From Ligustrum vulgare (Eukaryota > Streptophyta > Magnoliopsida > Lamiales > Oleaceae): a stretch of 64,000 nt of DNA. The translations under genes were made by a program, and so were the position numbers. Location of the stretch: positions 30,142,614-30,206,613 of the forward strand of contig OY743184.1 in NCBI GenBank assembly GCA_963555705.1, written 5' to 3'. Under the pieces are notes generated by a model. The model was not told where the DNA came from, did no database searches, and worked only from the letters and a program-made list of their open reading frames with translations. Shown one piece after another: positions 13,856-26,900 of the stretch (positions are counted from its first letter, which is position 1; every line of letters starts with the position of its first letter).

Positions 13856-16800
13856 AATCCACAACTCTCATATAATTTATGGTTTCGAACACATTCTTCA
13901 ATTAATGAGAGAAATAGATAGAATGTGTACTTTTTGGATTAATTTTTCTACATGCATATAATAATTATTTAAAAAAAAAAAAAGACAACTTCTTAAAGGC
14001 CTTAATGGGAGAAACTTTTTATTATTATTCTAACCTCATACATTTTTCGGAGTATTTTACCATCGTAAATTTTTAATAATTTCATATTCACTCCTAGTTT
14101 TAATTAGTAAACATTTTTGAATATTTTATTTCTTTTTATTTTTGTATTGTCGATAAAAATATATTTCAAACCTATATAATCTAATTTTTCACTTTGTCAG
14201 TAAAAAAATATTTTAAATACAATTAACAACTCTAATATAATTTATTGTTTCTAACACGTCCTTCAATTAATGAGATAAAAATATAAAATGTGTATTTTTT
14301 GAATTAATTTTTCTACATGCATATAATAATTTAAAAAAAAAAAAAAAAACTACATCTAAAAGGCCTTAATGGGAGAATTTTTTTTTTATTATTATTATAC
14401 CTTCATACATTTTTGGGAGTATTTTACCGTCGCATATTTTTAATAATTTCATATTCACCCCTATTTTTAATTAATGTACATTTTTGAACATTTTATTTCT
14501 TTTTATTTTGCTATTGTCAATAAAAATATTTTTCATACATATATAATCTAAATTCTTTACTTTCTCGATAAAAAACTATTTTAAATAAAATCAACAACTC
14601 TCATACAATTTATGGTTTCCAACACGTCCTTCAATTAATGAGAGAAAAAGAAAAAATGTTTACTTTTTGTAAATGCTTATAATAATTTTTTTATTCCAAA
14701 AAAAATAAAAATAAATCTAAAAGGTCTTAATCGGAGAAACTTTATTATTATTATTTTACCCTCATATATTTTTTTGAATATTTTACCCTATCATATTTTT
14801 AATAATTTCATATTCACCCCTAGTTTTAATTAATGTACATTTTTCAGTATTTTATTTCTATATGTTTTAGTATTGTCAATAAAAATATTTTTCATACGTA
14901 TATAATATAAACTCTTCACTTTCTCCCTAAAAAATATTTTAAATAAAATCAACAACTCTCATATAATTTATGGTTTCCGACACGTTTTTCAATTAATGAG
15001 AGAAAAAGAAAAAATATGTACAATCTGTAAATGCTTGTAATAATTTTTTTTTTCAAAAAAAAAAAAAAACTAAATCTAAAAGGTCTCAATGGGAGAAACT
15101 TTTTTATTATTATTTTACCCTCATATATTTTTTTGAATATTTTACCACTGCATATTTTTAATAATTTTATATTCACCCCTAGTTTTAATTAATATACATT
15201 TTTTAATTTTTTATTTCTATTTGTTTTAGTATTGTCAATAGAAATATTTTTCATGCGTATATAATCTAAACTCCCAAAAGGTCTTAATGGGAGAAACTTT
15301 TTTATTATTATTTTACCCTCATATAATTTTTTGTGTATTTTACCCTCGCATATTTTTAATAATTTCATATTTACCCCTAGTTTTAATTAATGTACATTTT
15401 TTAATATTTTATTTCTATTTGTTTTAGTATTGTAAATAAAAATATTTTCATACGTATATAATCTAAACTCTCCACTTTCTCACTAAAAAATATTTTAAAT
15501 AAAATCTACAACTCTCACATAATTTATGATTTCCAGCACGTCCTTCAATTAATGAGAGGAAAAGAAAAAATGTGTACTTTTTTGTAAATGCTTATATTAA
15601 TTTTTTTAAGAAAAAAATAAAAAATAAAAACTACATCTAAAAGGTCTTAACGGGAGAAACTTTTTTATTATAATTTTCCCCTCATATATTTTCTTGAGTA
15701 TTTTACCCTAGCATATTTTTAATAATTTCATATTCACCCCCAGCTTTAAATAGTGTACATTTTTTAATATTTTATTTCTTTTTGTTTTCGTATTGTCAAT
15801 AAAAATATTTTTCATAAGTATATAATTTAAACTTTTCACTTTCTCCCTGAAAAATATTTTAAATAAAATCCACAACTCTCACATAATTTATGGTTTCTTA
15901 CACGTTCTTCAATTAATGAGAGAAAAAGATAAAATGTGTACTTTTTGAATTAATTTTTCTATATGCATATTAAATTTTTTTTTTAAAAAAAAAAACTACA
16001 TCTAAAAGGCCTTAATGGGAGAAACTATTTATTATTATTCAACCCTCATACATTTTTCAGAGTATTTTACCCTCGCATATTTTTAATAATTTCATATTCA
16101 CCCCTAATTTTAATTAATGTACATTTTTTAATATTTTAATTCTTTTCATTTTGGTATTGTCAATAAAAATATTTTTCATACGTATATAATCTAAAATCTT
16201 CACTTTCTACAAAAAAAATATTTTAAATAAAATCAACAACTCTTATATAATTTATGGTTTCGAACTCGTTCTTCAATTAATGAGAGAAATAGATAAAATG
16301 TGTACTTTTTGGAATAATTTTTCTACATGCATATAATAATTATTTAAAAAAAAAAAAAAAACTACATCTTAAAGGCCTTAATGGGAGAAACTTTTTATTA
16401 TTATTCTAACCTCATACATTTTTCGAAGTATTTTACCCTCGCATATTTTTAATAATTTCATATTCACCCCTTGTTTTAATGAATAAACATTTTTGAATAT
16501 TTTATTTCTTTTTATTTTTGTATTGTCGATAAAAATTATTTCATACCTATATAATCTAAATTCTTCACTTTCTCAGTAAAAAATATTTTAAATACAATCA
16601 ACAACTCTTATATAATTTATTGTTTCTAACACGTCCTTCAATTAATGAGATAAAAAGATAAAATGTGTTCTTTTTGAATTAATTTTTCCAGAAGCATATA
16701 ATAATTTAAAAAAAAAAAAAAAAAAACTACATCTAAAACGCATTAATGGGAGAATTTTTTATTATTATTCTACCCTCATACATTTTTTTGAGTATTTTAC

Positions 16801-18115
16801 CCTCGCATATTTTTAATAATTTCATATTCACCCCTATTTTTATTTAATTTACATTTTTAACATTTTATTTCTATTTGTTTTAGTATTGTCAATAAAAATA
16901 TTTTTCATAAATGCTTTTTGTAAATGCTTATAATAATTTTTTTTTTTCAAAAAAATAAAAATAAAAAGGTCCTAATGGGAGAAACTTTTTTATTATTATT
17001 TTACCCCGATTAATTTTTTCGAATATTTTACCCTCGCATATTTTTAATAATTTCATATTCCCTGTAGTTTTAATTAATGTACATTTTTAAATATTTTATT
17101 TCTATTTGTTTTATTATTGTCCGTAAAAATATTTTTCATACGTATATAATCTAAACTCTTCACTTTCTCCCTATAAAATATTTTAATTAAAATCAACAAC
17201 TCTCATATAATTTATGGTTTCCGACACGTCCTTCAATTAATGAGAGAAAAAGAAAAAAATTGTACTTTGTGTAAATGCTTATAATAATTTTTTTTAAAAG
17301 AAATAAAAATAAATCGAAAAGGTCGTGATGGGAGAAACTTTTCTATTATTATTTTACCCTCATATATTTTTTGAAATGTTTTACCCTCGCATATTTTTTA
17401 TAATTTCAAATTCCCCCTAGTTTTAATTAATGTACATTTTTTTAATATTTTATTTCTATTCGTTTTAGTTTTATCAATAAAAATACTTTTCATACGTACA
17501 TAATCTAAACTCTTCACTTTCACGCTATAAAATATTTTAAATAAAATAAAAAACACTCATATAATTTATGATTTCCGACACGACCTTCAATTAATGAGAG
17601 AAAAAGAAAAAATGTGAACTTTTTGTAAATAAATATAATAAATTTTTTCACCAAAAAAAAAAAAAAAAACCAAACCATGAAGGTCGTAATGGGGGAAACT
17701 TTTTTATTATTATTTTACCCTCATATATTTTTTAGAATATTTTAACCTCGCATATTTTTAATAAATTCATATTCACCCCTAGTTTTAATTAATGTAAATT
17801 TTAAATATTTTATTTCTATTTGTTTTATTATTGTCCATAAAAATATTTTTCATTCGTATATAATCTAAACTCTTCACTTTCTTCCTAGAAAATATTTTAA
17901 ATAAAATCAACCACTCTCATATAATTTATGATTTCCGACACGTCCTTCAATTAATGAGAGAAAATGAAAAAAATTGTACTTTTTGTAAATGTTTATAATA
18001 ATTTTTTTAAAAGAAATAAAAATAAATCGAAAAGGTACTAACGGGAGAAACATTTTTGTTATTATTTTACCATCATATATTTTTTTTAAATATTTCACCC
18101 TCGCATATTTTTAAT
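13856..18115. repeat. Satellite block X, copy 1 (duplicated at 52.03-56.28 kb)
   Basis: These monomers differ from both HOR classes; for example the anchor at 13897 is followed by gaaatagatagaatgtg. The block shares two private rearrangements with the interval 38.16 kb downstream. At about 15272 aaactc is joined directly to ccaaaaggtc. At about 16908 ttcataa is joined to atgctttttgtaaatgc. It also shares the unusual string accaaaccatgaaggtcg at 17669. Shared deletions show common descent of the whole block rather than parallel drift of monomers. Confidence 0.88.
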
Positions 18116-20900
18116 AATTTCATATTCACCCCTAGTTTTAATTACTGTACATTTTTTAATATTTTATTTCTTTTTCGTTTTCGTATCCTCATTAAAAATA
18201 TTTTTCATACATAAATAATCTAAACTCTTCACTTTCTCCCTAAAAAATAATTTAAATAAAATCAACAACTCCTATATAATTTATGGTTTCATACACGTCC
18301 TTCAATTAATGAGAGAAAAAGAAAAAATGGTTACTTATTGTAAATGCTTATAATAAATTATTTTTTTCATAAAAAAAAAAAAATACATCTAAAAGGTCTT
18401 AACGGGAGAAACTTTTTTATTATTGTTTTACCCTCATATATTTTTTTTAGTATTTTACCCTCGCATATTTTTAATAATTTCATATTCACCCCTAGTTTTA
18501 ATTAATGTACATTTTTTAATATTTTATTTGTTTTTGTTTTTGTATTGTAAATAAAAATATTTTTCATACGTATATAATCTAAACTCTTCACTTTCTCCCT
18601 AAAAAATATTTTCAATAAAATCAACAACTCCTATATAATTCATGGTTTCATATACGTCCTTCAATTATTGAGAGAAAAAGAAAAATGGTTACTTATTTTA
18701 AATGCTTATAATAATTTTAAAAAAAAAAAAAAAACGACATCTAAGCCTCTGTTTGTTAAAAGTTTTTGGTTTAAAAACATGTTTTTTTATTTTTCTAGGT
18801 AAAATATGTGGTTGAAAAATGGAGAGAGAAAATATATGTGGTTAAAAAGTTATTTGGAGAATTGTGTAGGAAAAAATATGTTTAAAAACATGTTTTGCCA
18901 AACGGAGGCTAAAAGGTCTTAATGGGAGAAACTTTTTTATTATTATTTTACCCTCATATATTTTTTTAAGTATTTTACCTCCCATATTTTTAATAATTCA
19001 TATTCACCACTAAAGTTAATGTACATTTTTAAATATTTTGTTTCTTTTTGTTTTCGTATTATCAATAAAAATATTTTCCATACGTATATAATCTAAACTC
19101 TTGATTTTCTCCCGAAAAATATTTTAAATAAATTCAACAACTCTTATATAATTTATGATTTTCGACACGTCATTCAATTAATGAGAGAAAAAGAAAAAAT
19201 GGGTACTTATTGGAAATGCTTATAATAATTTTTAAAAAAAAAATACATCTAAAAGGTCTTAACGGGAAAGGTTTTTTATTATTGTTTTACCCCATATTTT
19301 TTTTTGGAGTTTTCCCTCGCATATTTTTAATAATTTCAAATTCACCTCTAGTTTAAGTTAATATACATTTTTAAATATTTTGTTTCTTTTTGTTTTCATA
19401 TTGTTAATAAAAATATTTTTCATACGTATATAATCTAAACTCTTCAATTTCTCAATAAAAAATCATTTAAATAAAATCAAAATACTCTCATATAGTTTAT
19501 GGTTTCTAACACGTCCTTCAATTAATGAGAGAAAATGAAATAATTCGTACTTTTTGAATTAATCTTTCTACATGCATATAATAATTATTTTTTTTAAAAA
19601 TAAATTTCATCTAAAAGCCTTAAAGGGAGAAACTTTTTACTATTATTCTACCCTCATATATTTTTTTGAGTATTTTACCCACCCATATTTTTAATAATTT
19701 CGTATTCACCCCTAGTTTTAATTAATGTACATTTTTTAATATTTTATTTCTTTTAGTTTTTGTATTGTCAATAAATTTTTTTTTCATACGTATATAATCT
19801 AAACTCTTCACTTTCTCCCTAAAAAATCTTTTCAATAAAATCAACAACTCTTATATAATTCATGGTTTCATATATGTCCATCAATTATTGAGAGAAAAAG
19901 AAAAATGGTTACTTATTTTAAATGCTTATAATAAATTATTTTTTTCATAAAAAAAAAAAAAAAAAACTACATCTAAAAGGTCTTAAAAGGAGAAACTTTT
20001 TTACTATTGTTTTACCCTCATATATATTTTTTTGAGTATTTTGCCTTCGCATATTTTTAATAATTTCATATTCACCCCTCGTTTTAATTAATGTACATTT
20101 TTTAATATTTTATTTCTTTTTCGTTTTCGTATTCTCATTAAAAATATTTTTCATACATAAATAATCTAAACTCTTCACTTTCTCCCTAAAAAATAATTTA
20201 AAAAAATCAACAACTCCTATATAATTTATGGTTACATACACGTCCTTCAATTAATGAGAGAAAAAAGAAAAAATGGTTACTTATTGTAAATGCTTATAAT
20301 AAATTATTTTTTTCATAAAAAAAAAAAAAAATTACATCTAAAAGGTCTTAACGGGAGAAACTTTTTTATTATTGTTTTACCCTCATATATTTTTTTTAGT
20401 ATTTTACCCTCGCATATCTTTAATAATTTCATATTCACCCCTACTTTTTTACTATTGTTTTACCCTCATATATTTTTTTTGAGTATTTTACCTTCGCATA
20501 TTTTTAATAATTTCATATTCACCCCTCGTTTTAATAAATGTACATTTTTTAATATTTTATTTCTTTTTGTTTTTGTATTGTCTATAAAAATAATTTTCAT
20601 ACGTGTATAATCTAAACTCTTCACTTTCTCCCTAAAAAATCTTTTCAATAAAATCAACAACTCCTGTATAATTCATGGTTTCATATACGTCCTTTAATTT
20701 TTTAGAGAAAAAGAAAAAATGGTTACTTATTTTAAATGCTTATAATATTATTTTTTTCCTAAAAAAAACGACATCTAAAAGGTCTTAATGGGTACATTTT
20801 TAAATATTTTGTTTCTTTTTGTTTTCGTATTATCAGTAAAAATATTTTTCATACGTATATAATCTAAACTCTTGACTTTCTCCTGAAAAATATTTTAAAT
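18116..20900. repeat. Mixed zone between block X and the 5-monomer HOR
   Basis: Monomer classes of the 4-monomer HOR resume here, with anchors at 18301, 18660, 19173, 19517, 19880, 20246 and 20693. Variants typical of the 5-monomer HOR begin to appear: a catcaattattgag anchor at 19880, the acccacccatattt string near 19677, and a ttttaatttttt-type anchor at 20693. A near-repeat of a ~130-bp segment at 20380-20530 marks an internal rearrangement. One monomer carries the MITE listed separately. Confidence 0.65.
18745..18909. mobile_element. 165-bp MITE, PIF/Harbinger (Tourist-like) type, inserted in a satellite monomer
   Basis: The satellite box cgacatctaaaaggtc is interrupted exactly after cgacatctaa and resumes as taaaaggtc. 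This leaves TAA on both sides (18742-18744 and 18910-18912), the 3-bp TWA target duplication known for PIF/Harbinger elements. The ends are inverted repeats: gcctctgtttgttaaaa at the left against the complement of ttttgccaaacggaggc at the right, matching at 14 of 17 positions. A second inverted match inside, tttaaaaacatgtttt on both arms, makes the element nearly hairpin-like. It is AT-rich, has no coding capacity and would need a transposase supplied from elsewhere. A hAT origin is unlikely because that would give an 8-bp duplication. Confidence 0.9.
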
Positions 20901-23900
20901 AAATTCAACAACTCTTATATAATTTATGATTTTCGACACGTCATTCAATTAATGAGAGAAAAAGAAAAAATGGGTACTTATTGGAAATGCTTATAATAAT
21001 TTTTTTTTAAAAAAAAACGACATCTAAAAGGTCTTAATGGGAGAAACTTTTTTATTATTATTTTACCCTCATATATTTTTTTAAGTATTTTACCTCCCAT
21101 ATTTTTAATAATTTCATATTCACCACTAGTTTTAGTTAATGTACATTTTTAAATATTTTGTTTCTTTTTGTTTTCGTATTATCAATAAAAATATTTTTCA
21201 TACGTATATAATCTAAACTCTTGATTTTCTCCCGAAAAATATTTTAAATAAATTCAACAACTCTTATATAATTTATGATTTTCGACACGTCTTTCAATTA
21301 ATGAGAGAAAAATAAAAAATGGGTACTTATTGGAAATGCTTATAATAATTTTAAAAAAAAAAACTACATCTAAAAGGTCTTAACGGGAAAGCTTTTTTAT
21401 TATTTTTTTACCCCATATTTTTTTTTGGAGTTTTCCCTCGCATATTTTTAATAATTTCATATTCACCTCTAGTTTTAGTTAATATACATTTTTACATATT
21501 TTGTTTCTTTTTGTTTCCGTATTGTTAATAAAAATATTTTTCATACGTATATAATCTAAACTCATCAATTTCTCAATAAAAAATCATTTAAATAAAATAA
21601 AAATACTCTCATATAGTTTATGGTTTCTAACACGTCCTTCAATTAATGAGAGAAAATGAAATAATCCGTACTTTTTGAATTAATCTTTCTACATGCATAT
21701 AATAATTATTTTTTTTTAAAAATAAATTTCATCTAAAACCCTTAAAAGGAGAAACTTTTTACTATTATTCTACCCTCATATATTTTTTTGAGTATTTTAC
21801 CCACCCATATTTTTAATAATTTCGTATTCACCCCTAGTTTTAATTAATGTACATTTTTTAATATTTTATTTCTTTTAGTTTTTGTATTGTCAATAATTTT
21901 TTTTTTCATACGTATATAATCTAAACTCTTCACTTTCTCCCTAAAAAATCTTTTCAATAAAATCAACAACTCCTATATAATTCATGGTTTCATATACGTT
22001 CATCAATTATTGAGAGAAAAAGAAAAATGGTTACTTATTTTAAATGCTTATAATAAATTATTTTTTCATTAAAAAAAAAAACTACATCTAAAAGGCCTTA
22101 ACAGGAGAAACTTTTTTACTATTGTTTTACCCTCATATATTTTTTTTGAGTATTTTACCTTCGCATATTTTTAATAATTTCATATTCACCCCTCGTTTTA
22201 ATTAATGTACATTTTTTAATATTTTATTTCTTTTTGTTTTTGTATTGTCTATAAAAATAATTTTCATACGTATATAATCTAAACTCTTCACTTTCTCCCT
22301 AAAAAATCTTTTCAATAAAATCAACAACTCTTGTATAATTCATGGTTTCATATACGTCCTTCAATTTTTGAGAGAAAAAGAAAAAATGGTTACTTATTTT
22401 AAATGCTTATAATATTATTTTTTTTCTAAAAAAAACGACATCTAAAAGGTCTTAATGGGAGAAACTTTTTTATTATTATTTTACCCTCATATATTTTTTT
22501 GAGTATTTTACCTCCCATATTTTTAATAATTTCATATTCACCTCTAGTTTTAGTTAACGTACATTTTTAAATATTTTGTTTCTTTTTGTTTTCGTATTAT
22601 CAGTAAAAATATTTTTCATACGTATATAATCTAAACTCTTGACTTTCTCCTGAAAAATATTTTAAATAAATTCAACAACTCTTATATAATTTATGATTTT
22701 CGACACGTCATTCAATTAATGAGAGAAAAAGAAAAAATGGGTACTTATTGGAAATGCTTATAATAATTTAAAAAAAAAAAAAACGACATCTAAAAGGTCT
22801 TAATGGGAGAAACTTTTTTATTATTATTTTACCCTCATATATTTTTTTAAGTATTTTACCTCCCATATTTTTAATAATTTCATATTCACCACTAGTTTTA
22901 GTTAATGTACATTTTTAAATATTTTGTTTCTTTTTGTTTTCGTATTATCACTAAAAATATTTTTCATACGTATATAATCTAAACTCTTGATTTTCTCCCG
23001 AAAAATATTTTAAATAAATTCAACAACTCTTATATAATTTATGATTTTCGACACGTCTTTCAATTAATGAGAGAAAAATAAAAAATGGGTACTTATTGGA
23101 AATGCTTATAATAATTTAAAAAAAAAAAAACTACATCTAAAAGGTCTTAACGGGAAAGCTTTTTTATTATTTTTTTACCCCATATTTTTTTTTGGAGTTT
23201 TCCCTCGTATATTTTTAATAATTTCATATTCACCTCTAGTTTTAGTTAATATACATTTTTACATATTTTGTTTCTTTTTGTTTCCGTATTGTTAATAAAA
23301 ATATTTTTCATACGTATATAATCTAAACTCTTCAATTTCTCAATAAAAAATCATTTAAATAAAATAAAAATACTCTCATATAGTTTATGGTTTCTAACAC
23401 GTCCTTCAATTAATGAGAGAAAATGAAATAATCCGTACTTTTTGAATTAATCTTTCTACATGCATATAATAATTATTTTTTTTAAAAATAAATTTCATCT
23501 AAAAGTCTTAAAGGGAGAAACTTTTTACTATTATTCTACCCTCATATATTTTTTTGAGTATTTTACCCCCCCCCCCCATATTTTTAATAATTTCGTATTC
23601 ACCCCTAGTTTTAATTAATGTACATTTTTTAATATTTTATTTCTTTTAGTTTTTGTATTGTCAATAAATTTTTTTTTCATACGTATATAATCTAAACTCT
23701 TCACTTTCTCCCTAAAAAATCTTTTCAATAAAATCAACAACTCCTATATAATTCATGGTTTCATATACGTTCATCAATTATTGAGAGAAAAAGAAAAATG
23801 GTTACTTATTTTAAATGCTTATAATAAATTATTTTTTTCATTAAAAAAAAAAAAAACTACATCTAAAAGGCCTTAACAGGAGAAACTTTTTTACTATTGT

Positions 23901-26900
23901 TTTACCCTCATATATTTTTTTTGAGTATTTTACCTTCGCATATTTTTAATAATTTCATATTCACCCCTCGTTTTAATTAATGTACATTTTTTAATATTTT
24001 ATTTCTTTTTGTTTTTGTATTGTCTATAAAAATAATTTTCATACGTATATAATCTAAACTCTTCACTTTCTCCCTAAAAAATCTTTTCAATAAAATCAAC
24101 AACTCCTGTATAATTCATGGTTTCATATACGTCCTTCAATTTTTGAGAGAAAAAGAAAAAATGGTTACTTATTTTAAATGCTTATAATATTATTTTTTTT
24201 CTAAAAAAAACGACATCTAAAAGGTCTTAATGGGAGAAACTTTTTTATTATTATTTTACCCTCATATATTTTTTTGAGTATTTTACCTCCCATATTTTTA
24301 ATAATTTCATATTCACCTCTAGTTTTAGTTAACGTACATTTTTAAATATTTTGTTTCTTTTTGTTTTCGTATTATCAGTAAAAATATTTTTCATACGTAT
24401 ATAATCTAAACTCTTGACTTTCTCCTGAAAAATATTTTAAATAAATTCAACAACTCTTATATAATTTATGATTTTCGACACGTCATTCAATTAATGAGAG
24501 AAAAAGAAAAAATGGGTACTTATTGGAAATGCTTATAATAATTTAAAAAAAAAAAAAACGACATCTAAAAGGTCTTAATGGGAGAAACTTTTTTATTATT
24601 ATTTTACCCTCATATATTTTTTTGAGTATTTTACCTCCCATATTTTTAATAATTTCATATTCACCTCTAGTTTTAGTTAACGTACATTTTTAAATATTTT
24701 GTTTCTTTTTGTTTTCGTATTATCAGTAAAAATATTTTTCATACGTATATAATCTAAACTCTTGATTTTCTCCCGAAAAATATTTTAAATAAATTCATCA
24801 ACTCTTATATAATTTATGATTTTCGACACGTCTTTCAATTAATGAGAGAAAAATAAAAAATGGGTACTTATTGGAAATGCTTATAATAATTTTAAAAAAA
24901 AAACTACATCTAAAAGGTCTTAACGGGAAAGCTTTTTTATTATTTTTTTACCCCATATTTTTTTCTGGAGTTTTCCCTCGCATATTTTTAATAATTTCAT
25001 ATTCACCTCTAGTTTTAGTTAATATACATTTTTACATATTTTGTTTCTTTTTGTTTCCGTATTGTTAATAAAAATATTTTTCATACGTATATAATCTAAA
25101 CTCTTCAATTTCTCAATAAAAAATCATTTAAATAAAATAAAAATACTCTCATATAGTTTATGATTTCTAACACGTCCTTCAATTAATGAGAGAAAATGAA
25201 ATAATCCGTACTTTTTGAATTAATCTTTCTACATGCATATAATAATTATTTTTTTTAAAAATAAATTTCATCTAAAAGCCTTAAAGGGAGAAACTTTTTA
25301 CTATTATTCTACCCTCATATATTTTTTTGAGTATTTTACCCACCCATATTTTTAATAATTTCGTATTCACCCCTAGTTTTGATTAATGTAATTTTTTTAA
25401 TATTTTATTTCTTTTAGTTTTTGTATTGTCAATAATTTTTTTTTTCATACGTATATAATCTAAACTCTTCACTTTCTCCCTAAAAAATCTTTTTAATAAA
25501 ATCAACAACTCCTATATAATTCATGGTTTCATATACGTCCATCAATTATTGAGAGAAAAAGAAAAATGGTTACTTATTTTAAATGCTTATAATAAATTAT
25601 TTTTTTCATTAAAAAAAAAAAAAAACTACATCTAAAAGGCCTTAACAGGAGAAACTTTTTTACTATTGTTTTACCCTCATATATTTTTTTTGAGTATTTT
25701 ACCTTCGCATATTTTTAATAATTTCATATTCACCCCTCGTTTTAATTAATGTACATTTTTTAATATTTTATTTCTTTTTGTTTTTGTATTGTCTATAAAA
25801 GTAATTTTCATACGTATATAATCTAAACTCTTCACTTTCTCCCTAAAAAATCTTTTCAATAAAATCAACAACTCTTGTATAATTCATGGTTTCATATACG
25901 TCCTTCAATTTTTGAGAGAAAAAGAAAAAATGGTTACTTATTTTAAATGCTTATAATATTATTTTTTTTCTAAAAAAAACGACATCTAAAAGGTCTTAAT
26001 GGGAGAAACTTTTTTATTATTATTTTACCCTTATATATTTTTTTGAGTATTTTACCTCCCATATTTTTAATAATTTCATATTCACCTCTAGTTTTAGTTA
26101 ACGTACATTTTTAAATATTTTGTTTCTTTTTGTTTTCGTATTATCAGTAAAAATATTTTTCATACGTATATAATCTAAACTCTTGACTTTGTCCTGAAAA
26201 ATATTTTAAATAAATTCAACAACTCTTATATAATTTATGATTTTCGACACGTCATTCAATTAATGAGAGAAAGAAAAAATGGGTACTTATAGGAAATGCT
26301 TATAATAATTTAAAAAAAAAAAAACGACATCTAAAAGGTCTTAATGGGAGAAACTTTTTTATTATTATTTTACCCTCATATATTTTTTTAAGTATTTTAC
26401 CTCCCATATTTTTAATAATTTCATATTCACCACTAGTTTTAGTTAATGTACATTTTTAAATATTTTGTTTCTTTTTGTGTTTTCGTATTATCACTAAAAA
26501 TATTTTTCATACGTATATAATCTAAACTCTTGATTTTCTCCCGAAAAATATTTTAAATAAATTCAACAACTCTTATATAATTTATGATTTTCGACACGTC
26601 TTTCAATTAATGAGAGAAAAATAAAAAATGGGTACTTATTGGAAATGCTTATAATAATTTTTAAAAAAAAAAACTACATCTAAAAGGTCTTAACGGGAAA
26701 GCTTTTTTATTATTTTTTTACCCCATATTTTTTTTTGGAGTTTTCCCTCGTATATTTTTAATAATTTCATATTCACCTCTAGTTTTAGTTAATATACATT
26801 TTTACATATTTTGTTTCTTTTTGTTTCCGTATTGTTAATAAAAATATTTTTCATACGTATATAATCTAAACTCTTCAATTTCTCAATAAAAAATCATTTA

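Noticed and set aside
18745..18909. MITE as a small structured RNA or microRNA gene
   Set aside because: The arms could fold into a hairpin, but the TAA duplications and terminal inverted repeats explain the structure as a transposon. There is no independent evidence of expression.
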